NCBI GenBank assembly: GCA_021018815.1
Contig: JAITYX010000041.1
Location: 1,178,001-1,242,000, forward strand
Source of the DNA: Talinum fruticosum
Lineage: Eukaryota; Streptophyta; Magnoliopsida; Caryophyllales; Talinaceae
Length of the DNA: 64,000 bases
Direction of reading: 5' to 3'
Shown: piece after piece, positions 27,290 through 37,699 of the stretch
Layout of the letters: every line of letters starts with the position of its first letter
Position numbering within the stretch: the stretch's first letter is position 1
Notes under the pieces: model-generated
What the model was told of the DNA's origin: nothing
What the model saw: the letters and a program-made list of their open reading frames with translations, nothing else
The model's database searches: none
Program-made: the position numbers and the translations under genes

Positions 27290-29198
27290 CAATTGCTAGA
27301 CTTATATCATACTCGCATGTCGCCAATCTTGAAGATTTACGAGTGCTTGCACGGTCATAGGCTTCAAAGCATTACGAGTAGGGAGATGGTTTTTCCACCA
27401 AGACTAAAGGCGGACTCCGATGCTACGAGTACTAGCTGGGATTGTCAACGGATCTCGTGCCATCATAGAAAGCTATGGATATCTCACCGAGCTCTTGTGC
27501 CAAAAATCCAAAACATCTAACTCCAAATTCAAATCAAGACCCGGCTCCTCTAAGTATAAATCCAAATGGGACCTCCCAATTTGGGGCATAGAGCTTCTAC
27601 CACTAAAACTACTATAATCATCAAAGTAGTCATCCACGATAGCACTAACGAGCGAGGAGAAGGATTAACGATAGGTGAAGTTGATGTCGGGTGTGGCTTG
27701 TACTCGTTGTATGAGGAACGCAAAGTGCTTAACACATTATCAACACGTTCCGTAGCTTCATTAAATCCAAACAACTTACTAAAGCAAGTACTCAACAAAT
27801 TTAACTTTACACCGAGGATCCAAAATGACAAGCACATGACAAGTACAAATTATATTCCGACCAATACTTGTCCAATTTTCCAAGCATCTCATTCGCCATA
27901 TTAGCTAGATAACCATATGGACTCCGAGTTGTCTCAAGCAAACGCCTATAAACCATCCATGCACCCTTGAAATACAAGTTAGATGTTGGGGTCTTCACAA
28001 GACTCGAACATGCAAGTTACCTCATAAAATAACTTGAGAAACTTATGAATCATACTAAGTTTCTCCCGCTCCTCCTCTAAAGGCACATAGGTTTTCAATG
28101 GAGAATTAGTTGATCCCAAGTAGAGAAACACATTCTTATAATACAAGACATTATCAAGCAACTTGTAAGTGGAATTCCAACGAATTTACATGTCCAAATT
28201 CAGTTTTCTTTTTACATCCAATGGAAAGATCTTTTGTGCACTTTCATAAAATTCTTTACCTTTAGGAGAAGATCTAGTAATCAATTTCACCAAATTTCGA
28301 ATCTTTTCCATAATTTCCGCAATCGACTTTAGACCTTCTTGCACAATAAAATTCAAGATATGTGCACAACATCGTACATGAAAGAATGCACCACTACTTA
28401 TCAATCCACTTCTAGGAACAAGATGCTTTTTTAGATTAGTCATCATCACATCATTGTACTTAGCATTATCCACGAGTTATGGTGAGTATCTTATCCTCGA
28501 TATTCCATTGAGTAAGAAACATAAGCACTTCATTTGCTATGCTTTCACTATCATTTGAAGGTGTCGGTGCCCTAAACCTAAGGATTCTTTTGTGCAATTT
28601 CCAAGCACTATCTACAAAGTGGGCGGTGATGCAAATGTAGTGTTGATAAGTATGATTTGACCTCCAATTATCGGTTGTCAAACAAATCCTATCGGGGATT
28701 TTTAATAACATATCTTTCAACTTATTTCTCTCCCCACCATACATAGACATTAGTTCTCTCTTAGCCGTTGAACGACTAAATGGCACAAAACCCGGGTTAG
28801 CTTTAGACATCATCCTTCTAAAAGCCTTTTCCTCAATAGTCATAAAGGAATGAGCTCCTTCAACTATATAAAGAACAATTTCCTTACGAAGCTCGCTCAT
28901 ATTAAACACAAATTCCACGTTATCATCATTAGTATCCCCTTCACCACCTTGAAACCCACTAGGTCTCACTGGACATCTCTCCAAATGATGCTTTAAATGA
29001 GAAGTCCTACTCCCCTTAGTAGCGAGATAAAGACATTTTACAATGCATGCAAATTGCAATTGGCTCACCTTGTGGATTAGTATCTTCCTTGAGCTCTCTC
29101 CATACTTTGGACTTTTTCTTCCTTTTAGCTTGTGGAGCATTATACTCACTATAACCATCTTCCATCACTTGCCTAGAAGATATTCCTTCACTATCCAT
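27290..29198 (-). pseudogene. hAT transposase (BED finger, RNase H-like core, dimerisation domain), broken
   Basis: The start chosen is MDSEGISSRQVMEDG at 29198. The BED-type zinc finger runs over about 29090-28970 (IAICMHCKMSLSRY, then after a frameshift near 29020 KGSRTSHLKHHLERC). The catalytic core follows: ICLTTDNWRSNHTYQHYICI with the first aspartate (about 28660), and after a break at 28470 DNAKYNDVMMTNLKKHL and HVRCCAHILNFIVQEGL (28380-28320). The 27550-27837 segment has ILGVKLNLLSTCFSKLFGF. At 27530-27310 a C-terminal hAT dimerisation domain is readable (RYP*LSMMARDPLTIPAST, VQALVNLQDW), with the usual ASESAFS replaced by an unrelated sequence. It belongs to the plant RICESLEEPER/hAT family. 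At least four breaks are present. Confidence 0.88.
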
Positions 29199-29735
29199 CC
29201 CTAGGATAGGAGAACAAAAGTATTATTAATCACTTGAATATCTTTCATACCCTCCATGTAATTGTCCTTTTTACAAGAAAATCAAGCAATGTTAAAATAA
29301 AAAAGAAAGCAAATATATAAAAAAATTCCAATTTGAGAAAAACAATAAAAAAGTTGTTTTGCCAAAGTGGCAACTACTTTGTCCTGATGCAAAAACTTAT
29401 AGACATTTGATTGAACCTAACCCTATTGAAAACAAACCATAAATTTTATAACTATATTTAAAAAAAAAAACCTCTACATAAACAACCAAAGTGCAAAATC
29501 AAAGATGAAGGACAAAGACATCATCAAAGAAGACAATATATACTTGAGACTTGAGAGGATGTGTTCAATCAACTTATAAATGCCAGCTTTCTATGGGTAA
29601 TGAATTGATTTTCAAGTTGAAAACCAGGGTTTCCATCAAAATATGGGATACACAACAACAACAACAATGCCATATTCCCTATAATTTCGCCACGGCCTTG
29701 GCCAGTGGCTGAGCAACGAGCCTAGATTACCAGTC

Positions 29736-29807
29736 GTGCGGGATAGAGACCACAAGTTCTTGACAAAAGTTGTGCAGGATAGAGATCACAAGTTCTTAAC
29801 AAAAGCG
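29736..29807. repeat. 36-bp tandem duplication
   Basis: Two copies begin GTGCGGGATAGAGACCACAA (29736) and GTGCAGGATAGAGATCACAA (29772), inside the hAT element. Confidence 0.8.
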
Positions 29808-30907
29808 AGTTGAGGAAGCCTATAAGGGGGTTGAATGTGGAGATGGGGGTCCATTTGGTGGTGTTGTTGTGTGTAATGATTAAGTAGTTGTAAGTCTGTC
29901 ACAACATGGTGTTGAAACACACAGACCCAATTGCACATGCGAGAGGTCACTGCTATAAGAGAGGTTAGGAGAGATCTAGTTTTGCGGTTGTTTTCATTTT
30001 CATTCAATCTGGTAAAAACATTTAATAGACATTGTTGCTTCATTTACAGATTGAATTTTCACACAATATACCATCGATACATTGCAAATACAACCCTGAA
30101 TTGAATTTTTATTTGGACAAACTTTCCCACACAAGCATTCACAAGAAAGGTCTTGACAAGGTAGAATTTCCCGAAATAAAAAAACAATGATGAACCATTC
30201 TCATTTCGGATAAAATTTCCATGTCTAAGCTTTATTTGAGAAAAGGATTCAATAAAACACTAGTGATTTCCATCACCACTATAATCTTCTTGCTATTTCT
30301 TACACTCCATCAAGATTCACTGCCTTCCTCCTCCATTTTCACCGATTCATGTAAGAAGTTTGCTTTTTTAATTGCATGTTAATCCATTTATGTCTTTACT
30401 ATTTCCTACAAATTAAAAGTCATATCGGTCTCTAGTTTTGGTCTCCAGATATAATTTGAGACAGATTTTAACTTCGATCTCTTACATTTCGGTCTCTAAT
30501 GAGGTTCATCTATGATCTAACTACTAGCTAAACAACAACAATTCTATAACCAACAACTCGGATTTCCCAGGTCTTCTTCTCCATTAATGAAGAGCTAACA
30601 TCAACCATATACTCCACTTAACAATTTTAGAGCAAGCAAGATTAAAGAACAGAGCAGACCAAATCAAAATAGGGGCACAAATTTAACCAAACAATGAACC
30701 AAAGAAGGGGAAAAGATTCGAACTTTGAGCCAGTCAATGGTAATTTCAACACCAAATTCCAAACTCGACACAATTTCGGTCTTAAAGCACAAACCCAATT
30801 CAAAACAACGAAGAATGAGTTCAACTACAACTCAAATTTTGAAAAATACAAAGCAAGTACTGAGGAGTTGGAGCAGAAGTAGCGACGATGGAATTAGGGT
30901 TTCGGCA

Positions 30908-31155
30908 AAGCGAGAGAGAGAGAGAGAGAGAGAGAGCTTATTCACCGGCGACGAAAGAAGAGCGATTGTGGCGAAGGCTTCGGGCTCCGGTTCACCGGCG
31001 ACGGTGGCAAGATGGTGGAAGAGCGATGGTGAGAGACACGAGAGAGACAGGGCATGCGCGAGAGAGAGAGCAATGGCAGCGAGAGATAGGGCGTGCACGA
31101 GAGAGAGAGCAATGGCAGCGAAAGACAGGGTGTGTGCGAGAGAGAGAGAGAGCGG
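30908..31155. repeat. GA microsatellite and 39-bp tandem repeats
   Basis: A (GA)n run lies at about 30910-30937. From 31042 three units of 39 bp follow (31042, 31081, 31120), each of the form GAGAGACAGGGCATGCGCG plus a GA run and CAATGGCAGC. They lie at the transposase-upstream side of the hAT element. Confidence 0.8.
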
Positions 31156-31337
31156 TGAGAGTCCATGAGCAATGACCCTTTTTCTTTGACCCGTTAATGG
31201 CCCGCGGCCGACCCGTTAATCGCCCATCTTTACACGACCCTTTTCAGCCCGACCCTTTTATTACTAAACTTGGGCTTTGACCCTTTTTGGCCTTGCCTCG
31301 TTGGCCCAATGGGTACCCTACCCATTGGCCAGGCCTA

Positions 31338-32908
31338 GCTACATCTAAAGCTTGTGTTTTACTGCAGTGGTGCTGTAACATCACTGCTAGTCCAGGGAAG
31401 AAATAGAACATTATTAACATCTGCGAGTACTTAAGGCCGCAAAACGTCTTCATCCGAAGGAACATACTCGTCCTTGATGATTTTGGAAATGCATTCAAAC
31501 TGGCAGCACTAGTGGAATACAAGGGCATTGTTGGCAGTGATGACAGGTGATGATCACATATTCTTACTCTCCTTGAATTCCTGTTTTTGTTCTTGTCATC
31601 TATTATTTTGCATGTTTTATTGGTCTTTCGTGAGGGAATTTATTAATATAAGAAAAGGAGTATATGGATATATTACCATATCATTAGCCCTTTATATGCT
31701 TGGTTTTATAAAAACAATTTGTATCTATAGTTGTTGTCATTGTCATATGCCTCTGCGGTGTCGCAACTGTGCACTACCTTTTCTAGAGTGTGAAATTTAG
31801 TTGCTTACATTTATGGATTTCACTTCCCTATTATTTTCTTTCTCGCTGAAACTCTAATTGCAAAGAGACTATTAAAGCTCTATGTATCGTACTCTTCCGC
31901 TCTAATTAGTTTAAAGTCTGCCAAGGTTCTCGTTTAAGTGTTTAGCCCTATGTACCGATTATTTATTTTTACGGTTTCAGCCAACCTAGATGAACATAAC
32001 ACTTAAGATTTTACTGCAGTTGAGTATTAAACTGACCGAATTGAGTAGACTAGTAATCTTCTCTTAGAGATACTTTTGGACTTTAAAACTCAGCATCCGT
32101 AGGAAACTTATTCTCCGATAATATGTATTTTCCAAAATATCATTATATTATAGCAGCAGAGTGCTTTTGTTTGAGATTTTTATATGCTCATTCAACTTGA
32201 AATTTCTGAGATGGCACGAGATACCATCATACTTAAGCACTCCAGACACCATTGCTTATGTTTGACTGAAATTTTATACTCTATCACCCATTCGATGATG
32301 ATATGGATACGTTTCTTGTTGTATCTTCTAAGAGCATTTGAAGTTTGCTTAAGCTCCAAACAGATTTGCATACTTTTTCCCCTTCTAAAGGTTGGTTGGA
32401 ATTCTTGTTTTTCAAAAATTGGATTTGGTTGTATTAGAAGTCTAGAACCATAAGGCATATGATAGAGGCACTATGGCCAACTGCTAGCAACCAAGAGCAG
32501 GAATTGAGCTCAACTACATCTATAGCTTGAGTTTTACTCGCAGGTGTGGCTGTAACATCACTGCTAGTCTAGGGAAGAAATACCTATTATTATCTTAAAT
32601 ACGACTTGTAGCATGAATTGGGCAGCCTTCATTAAAAGAGTTACTCCTGCACACTCTTTCCGGTGTGTTTTATATGCTTATGGAGTGGCTTGGCTTCTAA
32701 ATTAGCAGAATGCTCCGATGCTAATGTGCAAGCGGGACCTAATTCAATGCTGCATTAACTTTAGATAGTCAAGTTAGTATATCCTTTAACTAAAGCTTTT
32801 TTAGACTTTTGTTACGAAGCTCAATGTTGCATATGAAATGGAGTATTTTCGAAGCAAATTTGACTTTCATTCTAAATATTGTACTTTATTACACAAGCAT
32901 TGCCCATA
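31338..32908. other. MULE interior with a duplicated segment and a possible captured exon
   Basis: The first 8 bp are the right hAT duplication. Bases 31338-31412, joined in thought to 26535-26593, correspond to the copy at 32461-32590. At 31410-31546 an open stretch on + (ICEYLRPQNVFIRRN, VLDDFGNAFKLAALVEYKG) ends at a good 5' splice site (GACAG|GTGATG). This looks like an exon taken from a cellular gene, though I cannot name the gene. The rest holds no clear gene. Confidence 0.5.
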
Positions 32909-33339
32909 TCACATCTTGTTTGTTATTACAAACAACATAACTACAAACAAGCCTATACATAAAGTCATAACAATTTGAACAAGACGGTTATTTCTATAGA
33001 GCATTGACTTCATTTCAGCCCTCATGTCCACCATCCGAATGCCAAGCTTTGTCATCTCCTCCTTCAACTCCCTTATTTCAATGACATGTTCACAATTTCC
33101 TTGATTAGTTATCCTTTCCCTCACTTTATAAGTTGATTGGGAACCCACAATTTCTTACCTACCAGCCTCGGGTTCCACCCGAAAAGAAAGGTAACACATT
33201 TCAAGCAACCATAATAAGGCCTCGGATAATTCTTTTGTGACCTTTACACAAAGTAGTCTAATTTAGTGGTCACCCTACACCTTGGACAATATACCTTCGT
33301 GGTGCCACCACCAAATCCATAATTTGTTGAAGCTTCCAT
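32909..33339 (-). pseudogene. GRF-type zinc finger, coiled-coil and membrane protein of the MULE
   Basis: The start chosen is the ATG at 33339 (MEASTNYGFGGG). After it comes VYCPRCRVTTKLDYFV and then, after a frameshift at about 33243, PYYGCLKC and FLFGWNP. The order C-x2-C, YYGC, C, F-G-W fits a GRF zinc finger, a nucleic-acid-binding fold. A second break joins it to ORF 32909-33148, which has a charged, heptad-like helix (IREYL-type spacing in IEIRELKEEMTKLGIRMVDM, about 40 residues) and a C-terminal membrane segment (IVMTLCIGLFVVMLFVI). Small GRF/coiled-coil/TM proteins are numerous in plants. It faces the transposase gene, and the Copia element lies upstream of it. The function is unknown. 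Confidence 0.65.
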
Positions 33340-33455
33340 GCTACAACTGCCGAAAATTAAAAAAAATTCAAACATTAAAAATTTCAAATACCAATACTAC
33401 ATTATCTTAGAGGTATACACGAATTCAATTTTGAAAAATCAATTCCTCAACATAT

Positions 33456-35020
33456 CGAAGGTTTGCTCTGGGAGAGTCCGAGTCACCCTAGAGGGGGTGA
33501 ATAGGGTGATAGGAAATTCTCTGTGAAATCACACTCTTTTGCACGTAAGTAGAAAGGAAGAAAGATTCTGAGTCTATTAACTAAGTCGAAACGATTGGAC
33601 TCGAAAGCAATGAATCGAAAGAGCGAGTAGTAGTAAGGTCATGCCGAGTCTAGAATGAACTCGGAAAGATAACACTTAGATTTTACGTGGAAACCCTCCC
33701 GGGGCAGAAAACCACGGCCCGTGTCAATCCGGACACGAAGTCAAATCCACTATTTTGAGTCCACAAAATACCGTGAAATGATCGAACCCGAGTTGCTCCC
33801 TTAGACAACTCTATACAAGTTTTCCTAGACTCAGAAATTCTCTTATCCGATCTAGTACTTCCTAGCTGAGATAACCCTTACAGCTAGGGACAACTAAGCT
33901 GAGTTAACCCTTACAGCTTAGTCAAGGGACCTTACAAAGAATGTAAGAAAGAGTTTGTAAGCGAGTACAAGACCTTACAACTCGAAAGTAATGAATTACT
34001 GAGTGGGAGTTGTAAGTCGAAGATTGAAAGTAAATACAATGACTTTTCTCAAGTATGTGTATTAACAATAGGTTCTGCAATCTTCAAGTCTTGTGAAGTG
34101 GCTTCTATTTATAGATAACCGGACAGAGTAGCCGTTATCTTCATCTGCTGACCAAGAGTCTTACGTGACCAGTTGATAGAGGATTTCGAGTCCCTCGGAA
34201 AGTATCCGTTGAAATATGAACGTTGGACAACGGTTTAACTCTCTTGGAAGTCCCAAAACCATTGGTAGTGTCTTGAAAAATGAGGTGGAAACCACCGTTA
34301 AGCTTAGCGTTCAGTTTTCCGGATATGGAAACAGACGGCTTCCGACACAATCTTTTGGGACTGGAGCGGGGAAGGTGAAAAGCCATGTCTCCTGGTGATT
34401 TGATGTTACGAAGCCGGTTACTTTTGTGGTTTGAAAAAGGTGTATCCTCGAATGAATAATCTACAAAAGTAAATCAATTTTGGTTCTCAAAGTATAAAAT
34501 ACTTTGGTCCAAGGTTAGACACGAGATAATAAAATAATTATAATAATTAAGCAACCGATTATCCGAGTCGAAACGAAATGGAATTTTACGAGTCCAATAT
34601 CCATGATACTCGGAATTCCATCCGACTTAGTCTAAGCAATAGAGCAAGTTCCATAAAGAATATCGAGTGAGATAACTTGATATAGACTAAGCATGAAATG
34701 AACTAAGAATACTGACTATATCAAAATAGAACGTATAACCACAAGTCAAATTCCGAGACGGAATACTGGTATATTCAAAACGCGATAAATCGAGTGAAGA
34801 TGAACTCGGAACAAAGAACCGAGTTTTCTAAGTCGACTTACGGAAATGCAATAAATGCATTAAGTGAAAACCGTATTACTCGAGAGAAGATACTATTTTA
34901 CTCAAAGAAGTTTCGCGATACCGAGAATGCCTTGGAATCAAAACTCTATATGTATAAAATTGTTATACTCGATTCCTTTTACATAACTCGGAAAAGTATT
35001 GAGCATTGTCCGAGTCTTCA
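33456..35020 (-). repeat. Left LTR (3' LTR) of the Copia element
   Basis: Aligns with 42049-43610 along its length and ends GTCCGAGTCTTCA. The first base is C where the other LTR has T (CGAAGG against TGAAGG). Differences from the right LTR cluster around CGAG/CTCG sites. Confidence 0.92.
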
Positions 35021-35034
35021 ATCTCCCCTTTTTA
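35021..35034 (-). other. Polypurine tract of the Copia element
   Basis: The - strand reads AAAAAGGGGAGAT directly against the 3' LTR. It is the plus-strand primer used in reverse transcription. Confidence 0.75.
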
Positions 35035-35399
35035 TGAAAGGCATTCCATTCTTAAATAGAAACTTTGTTAGAGGAAAAAATTGATTACGAGTGGTTTGCG
35101 CATGAGTAAGACATACGCAATAGTTCGGAGCAATATATAATATATTAGAGCAAAACAAGATAAAGTATGCTTTAACATTAACTCGGAAAATAATGAACTC
35201 GAAATTAATAATGAAGTGCATTAATCCATTAAAATTCAAGAGGGCGGAAAAACTCCCCTAAACAAGACAACAAGTTTTCTAACTACATTTCTCCCCTTGC
35301 CTTTCAGCAAAAAAAAATAACAAAAAGAAGGGAGAAAAGAACAAGTAATACAAATGAGTTGTCCGGACAAAAAGAAAAAATTTAGAAAGAGGAAAAATT

Positions 35400-37061
35400 C
35401 GGAGACACCGAGGAATTGTGACTCGGTGCATGGCTCCTACGAGGGAGGAGGGGATTTCGAGTGGAGGCGGAGGTGCGCCGGCGCTGATATGATCTTGACG
35501 ATGTGCTTGAGCGCGGCGAAGGGAGAACCGGGATTATCCTCGGGGCTCGGCTCCGAGTGGCCGACCCGGAGAGAGTGGATCGAGGGGTTCGCCCTTGGGA
35601 CCTCGGTGGGCTGGAGGGGCTGCTCTGTCGACCCACTTGGAGGAGCGAGGTCTTCTAACCCACTCGACGCTGGCATGCGAGCTGAGTACTGCGATTTGAG
35701 CTTGGGGAGCGATCGACCCTCGGCGGTTGTCACGGCCTCTTCTTCCCTTTGTCCGGAAAGGCCTGCCTCGGCCGCGGGTTCCTCGAGCATCTTCTGCTGC
35801 ATCTGCAACTTCTTCCTCTTCTTCCTCATCCCCGCTGTCCAAGGAGGTCGGACTCGGGCTCAAAGACGCTTCGAGACGCATCCGAGTCATCCCGGTCCCG
35901 AGCCGCCTTGGACCGTCTCTCTCCGAGGAGTTCGACCAGCTCCTTCTGCTCCTTGACTAGCTCCCTCTCGCTCCTTGACCAGCTCCCTCATCTCAAGAAC
36001 TAGAGACTCGCTGCTCTCGGATTTAGGATTGACCAGTCTTTTGGTTGATGGTCGGACCTTGGAGGACATATTTGAAACCTCGGAGCATGTCTCCGAAATC
36101 GGAAGACACAGAGCTGATCTTGTCCATGAAGACGAGGGACAAGAGAGCAGAGAGAGATTTTGAGGCACCTGAGGTAGAGGTACCGAGCAGATGAAGAGGG
36201 AAGAGGGAGAGGGGTTGATTTCGAGTCCGAGGAGGAGAAGAGGGCCTCGGCTACGAGTTGTGAACCCGGACACCGGGGTCGGTTTCTGGTATCCGTACCC
36301 CTGCAGTTCCTTCTTGCACGCCACAATGGCGGCCTCGGACACCGCGTTTGGGTCCGAGGGAAGAGGAACTTGGAATTGTTTGAAGACAAGGGTCGGAAGA
36401 GCACCGAAAGGAAGGGAGGTGTTCTTCTTGGATTGGAGTTGAGTTGGCACAGCGACCATCCGCTCCAATGATGGAGGGGAAGAGGTCTACTTCGTATCCC
36501 TCAAGGATGTCGAAGAGAGCTTTGAGGTGCTTGGAGTTGGGGTTCTCCTTGCTGGAATGCTTGTGAGAAAAAGGTTCTCATCGGCGAAAGCACGAAGGCA
36601 AGCTTCGACTTCAGCCGAGTCACGAAAAGTTTTCCTGGACCCGGGAATTCTTTGGTGTATTTTTCAAAGAAGTCGTCGGCGACTTCGGTGAAAGAAATAG
36701 GATTGCTATTCAAGAAAAGAGAAGAAACTTTGAACAGGCGATGGAGGAGAGAGGTGTTGATGCGAACGGTAATGTTACGAACCCTAGAGGTTAGAACATT
36801 TTCGGAGTGGGTGAGGTGAGCATAGAACTCGAAACGAGTTCGGGATAGATGAACTCAGCTGAAACACAAGAAGTGGTATACTTCGGTGGTTTGTATGTTG
36901 GACAACCAAGAAAATTTGGTTGTTGGAAAGAATTTGTCATCCAACGCAAGGTGCTTTGGGTAACAACGGGTTTGGAGGGGTTGAGCTTTCGGCTTAGTGG
37001 TGCGAGGCTTTTGGAAGAGGGAGAAGCACTGGAAGTCGGGTTGGTTTCCTCTTTTAGGCAT
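35400..37061 (-). pseudogene. Additional ORF downstream of Copia pol, broken
   Basis: The start MPKRGNQPDFQCFSLFQKP at 37061 lies 0.65 kb past the RNase H region. Readable pieces follow: FFPTTKFSWLSNIQTTEVYHF (36900-36950 region), VLTSRVRNITVRINTSLL (about 36780), ISFTEVADDFFEKYTKEFP (about 36690), VACKKELQGYGYQ (about 36300) and a Ser/Pro/Glu-rich tail with KLQMQQKMLEE (35800). The first half resembles the plant transposon protein domain found in many retroelement ORFs. In Sireviruses this place often holds an env-like ORF. I see no convincing signal peptide or membrane segment, so I do not call it an envelope. It is GC-rich compared with the rest of the window. Confidence 0.6.
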
Positions 37062-37699
37062 TGTGAGAGAAGGAGAGAAAAGATGAAACTTTTCGAATGG
37101 AAGAGAGAAGGAGGTGTAGAAGAGAAGAAAATGAAAATGCAGAAGAAAGAAATGAGAGCGATTGAAACTTACGAGAGAGAGAGAGCTTCTTCGATGCTTG
37201 CGGATGATCAAGAGACACTTGTTTACGTAGTAAGCTTCCGCGAGAAGTTTCTTTTGAGAGAGATGGAGTTTAGAATACCGAGAAGAAGATGGATAGACGT
37301 TATTTATAGAAAATAAGCGCGCCCGTCAACTATCCGTTAAGTAACTCCTTTCGACTCGGCTTGTCCATCGGTCACCAAAGACCGGTGTGACGGTTCTTCT
37401 TCAACGGTTGAGATACCGGCGGTTTGAAATCCACGGCTAAGATCCGATCGCAGCGGTCGAGAAGGAGAGAGAAAAAGATTTTGAAAATATAATCCGAAAC
37501 TCTCCACTATTCTAGAGATAGTTTCGGAAAATTTGATGTCCAAGTTTTTCTACGTCCGAGTTTGACTCGAAAGGTTTCGAGTGACTCGAAACACGAAATA
37601 ACTATTAGCCCGAGTATCACTGAATCAAGCTGAATTAATTATTATTAACGGAGAAAGCACATCGCACGGAATTATGCAACGAGAGTAGCACATAATTAA

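Larger units (their letters stand above)
26594..31337 (-). mobile_element. hAT transposon with decayed transposase (4744 bp)
   Basis: The ends TAGGGCTGGG and (inverted) TAGGCCTGGC are imperfect 10-bp TIRs, flanked by the perfect 8-bp duplication GCTACATC. Subterminal regions are rich in GGGTCGG/CCGACCC repeats (26620-26710; 31180-31330). The transposase is on the - strand at 27290-29198. The 5' third (29200-31180) has no clear gene but holds two sets of tandem repeats. It inserted into the MULE interior, between the two MULE genes. Confidence 0.92.

Noticed and set aside
31042..31155. Direct repeats resembling a CRISPR array
   Set aside because: The units are contiguous tandem copies without spacers, in a plant transposon.
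30694..31175. Several overlapping open frames rich in Arg/Glu
   Set aside because: Products of GA microsatellite and 39-bp tandem repeats; low complexity.
33450..33615. Copia target-site duplication CATAT/CACAC
   Set aside because: Only three of five positions agree, so I do not list it as a feature.
35354..35956. 200-codon open frame on + within the Copia element
   Set aside because: It lies antisense to the extra Copia ORF in a GC-rich stretch where several frames are open. It has no recognisable domain.
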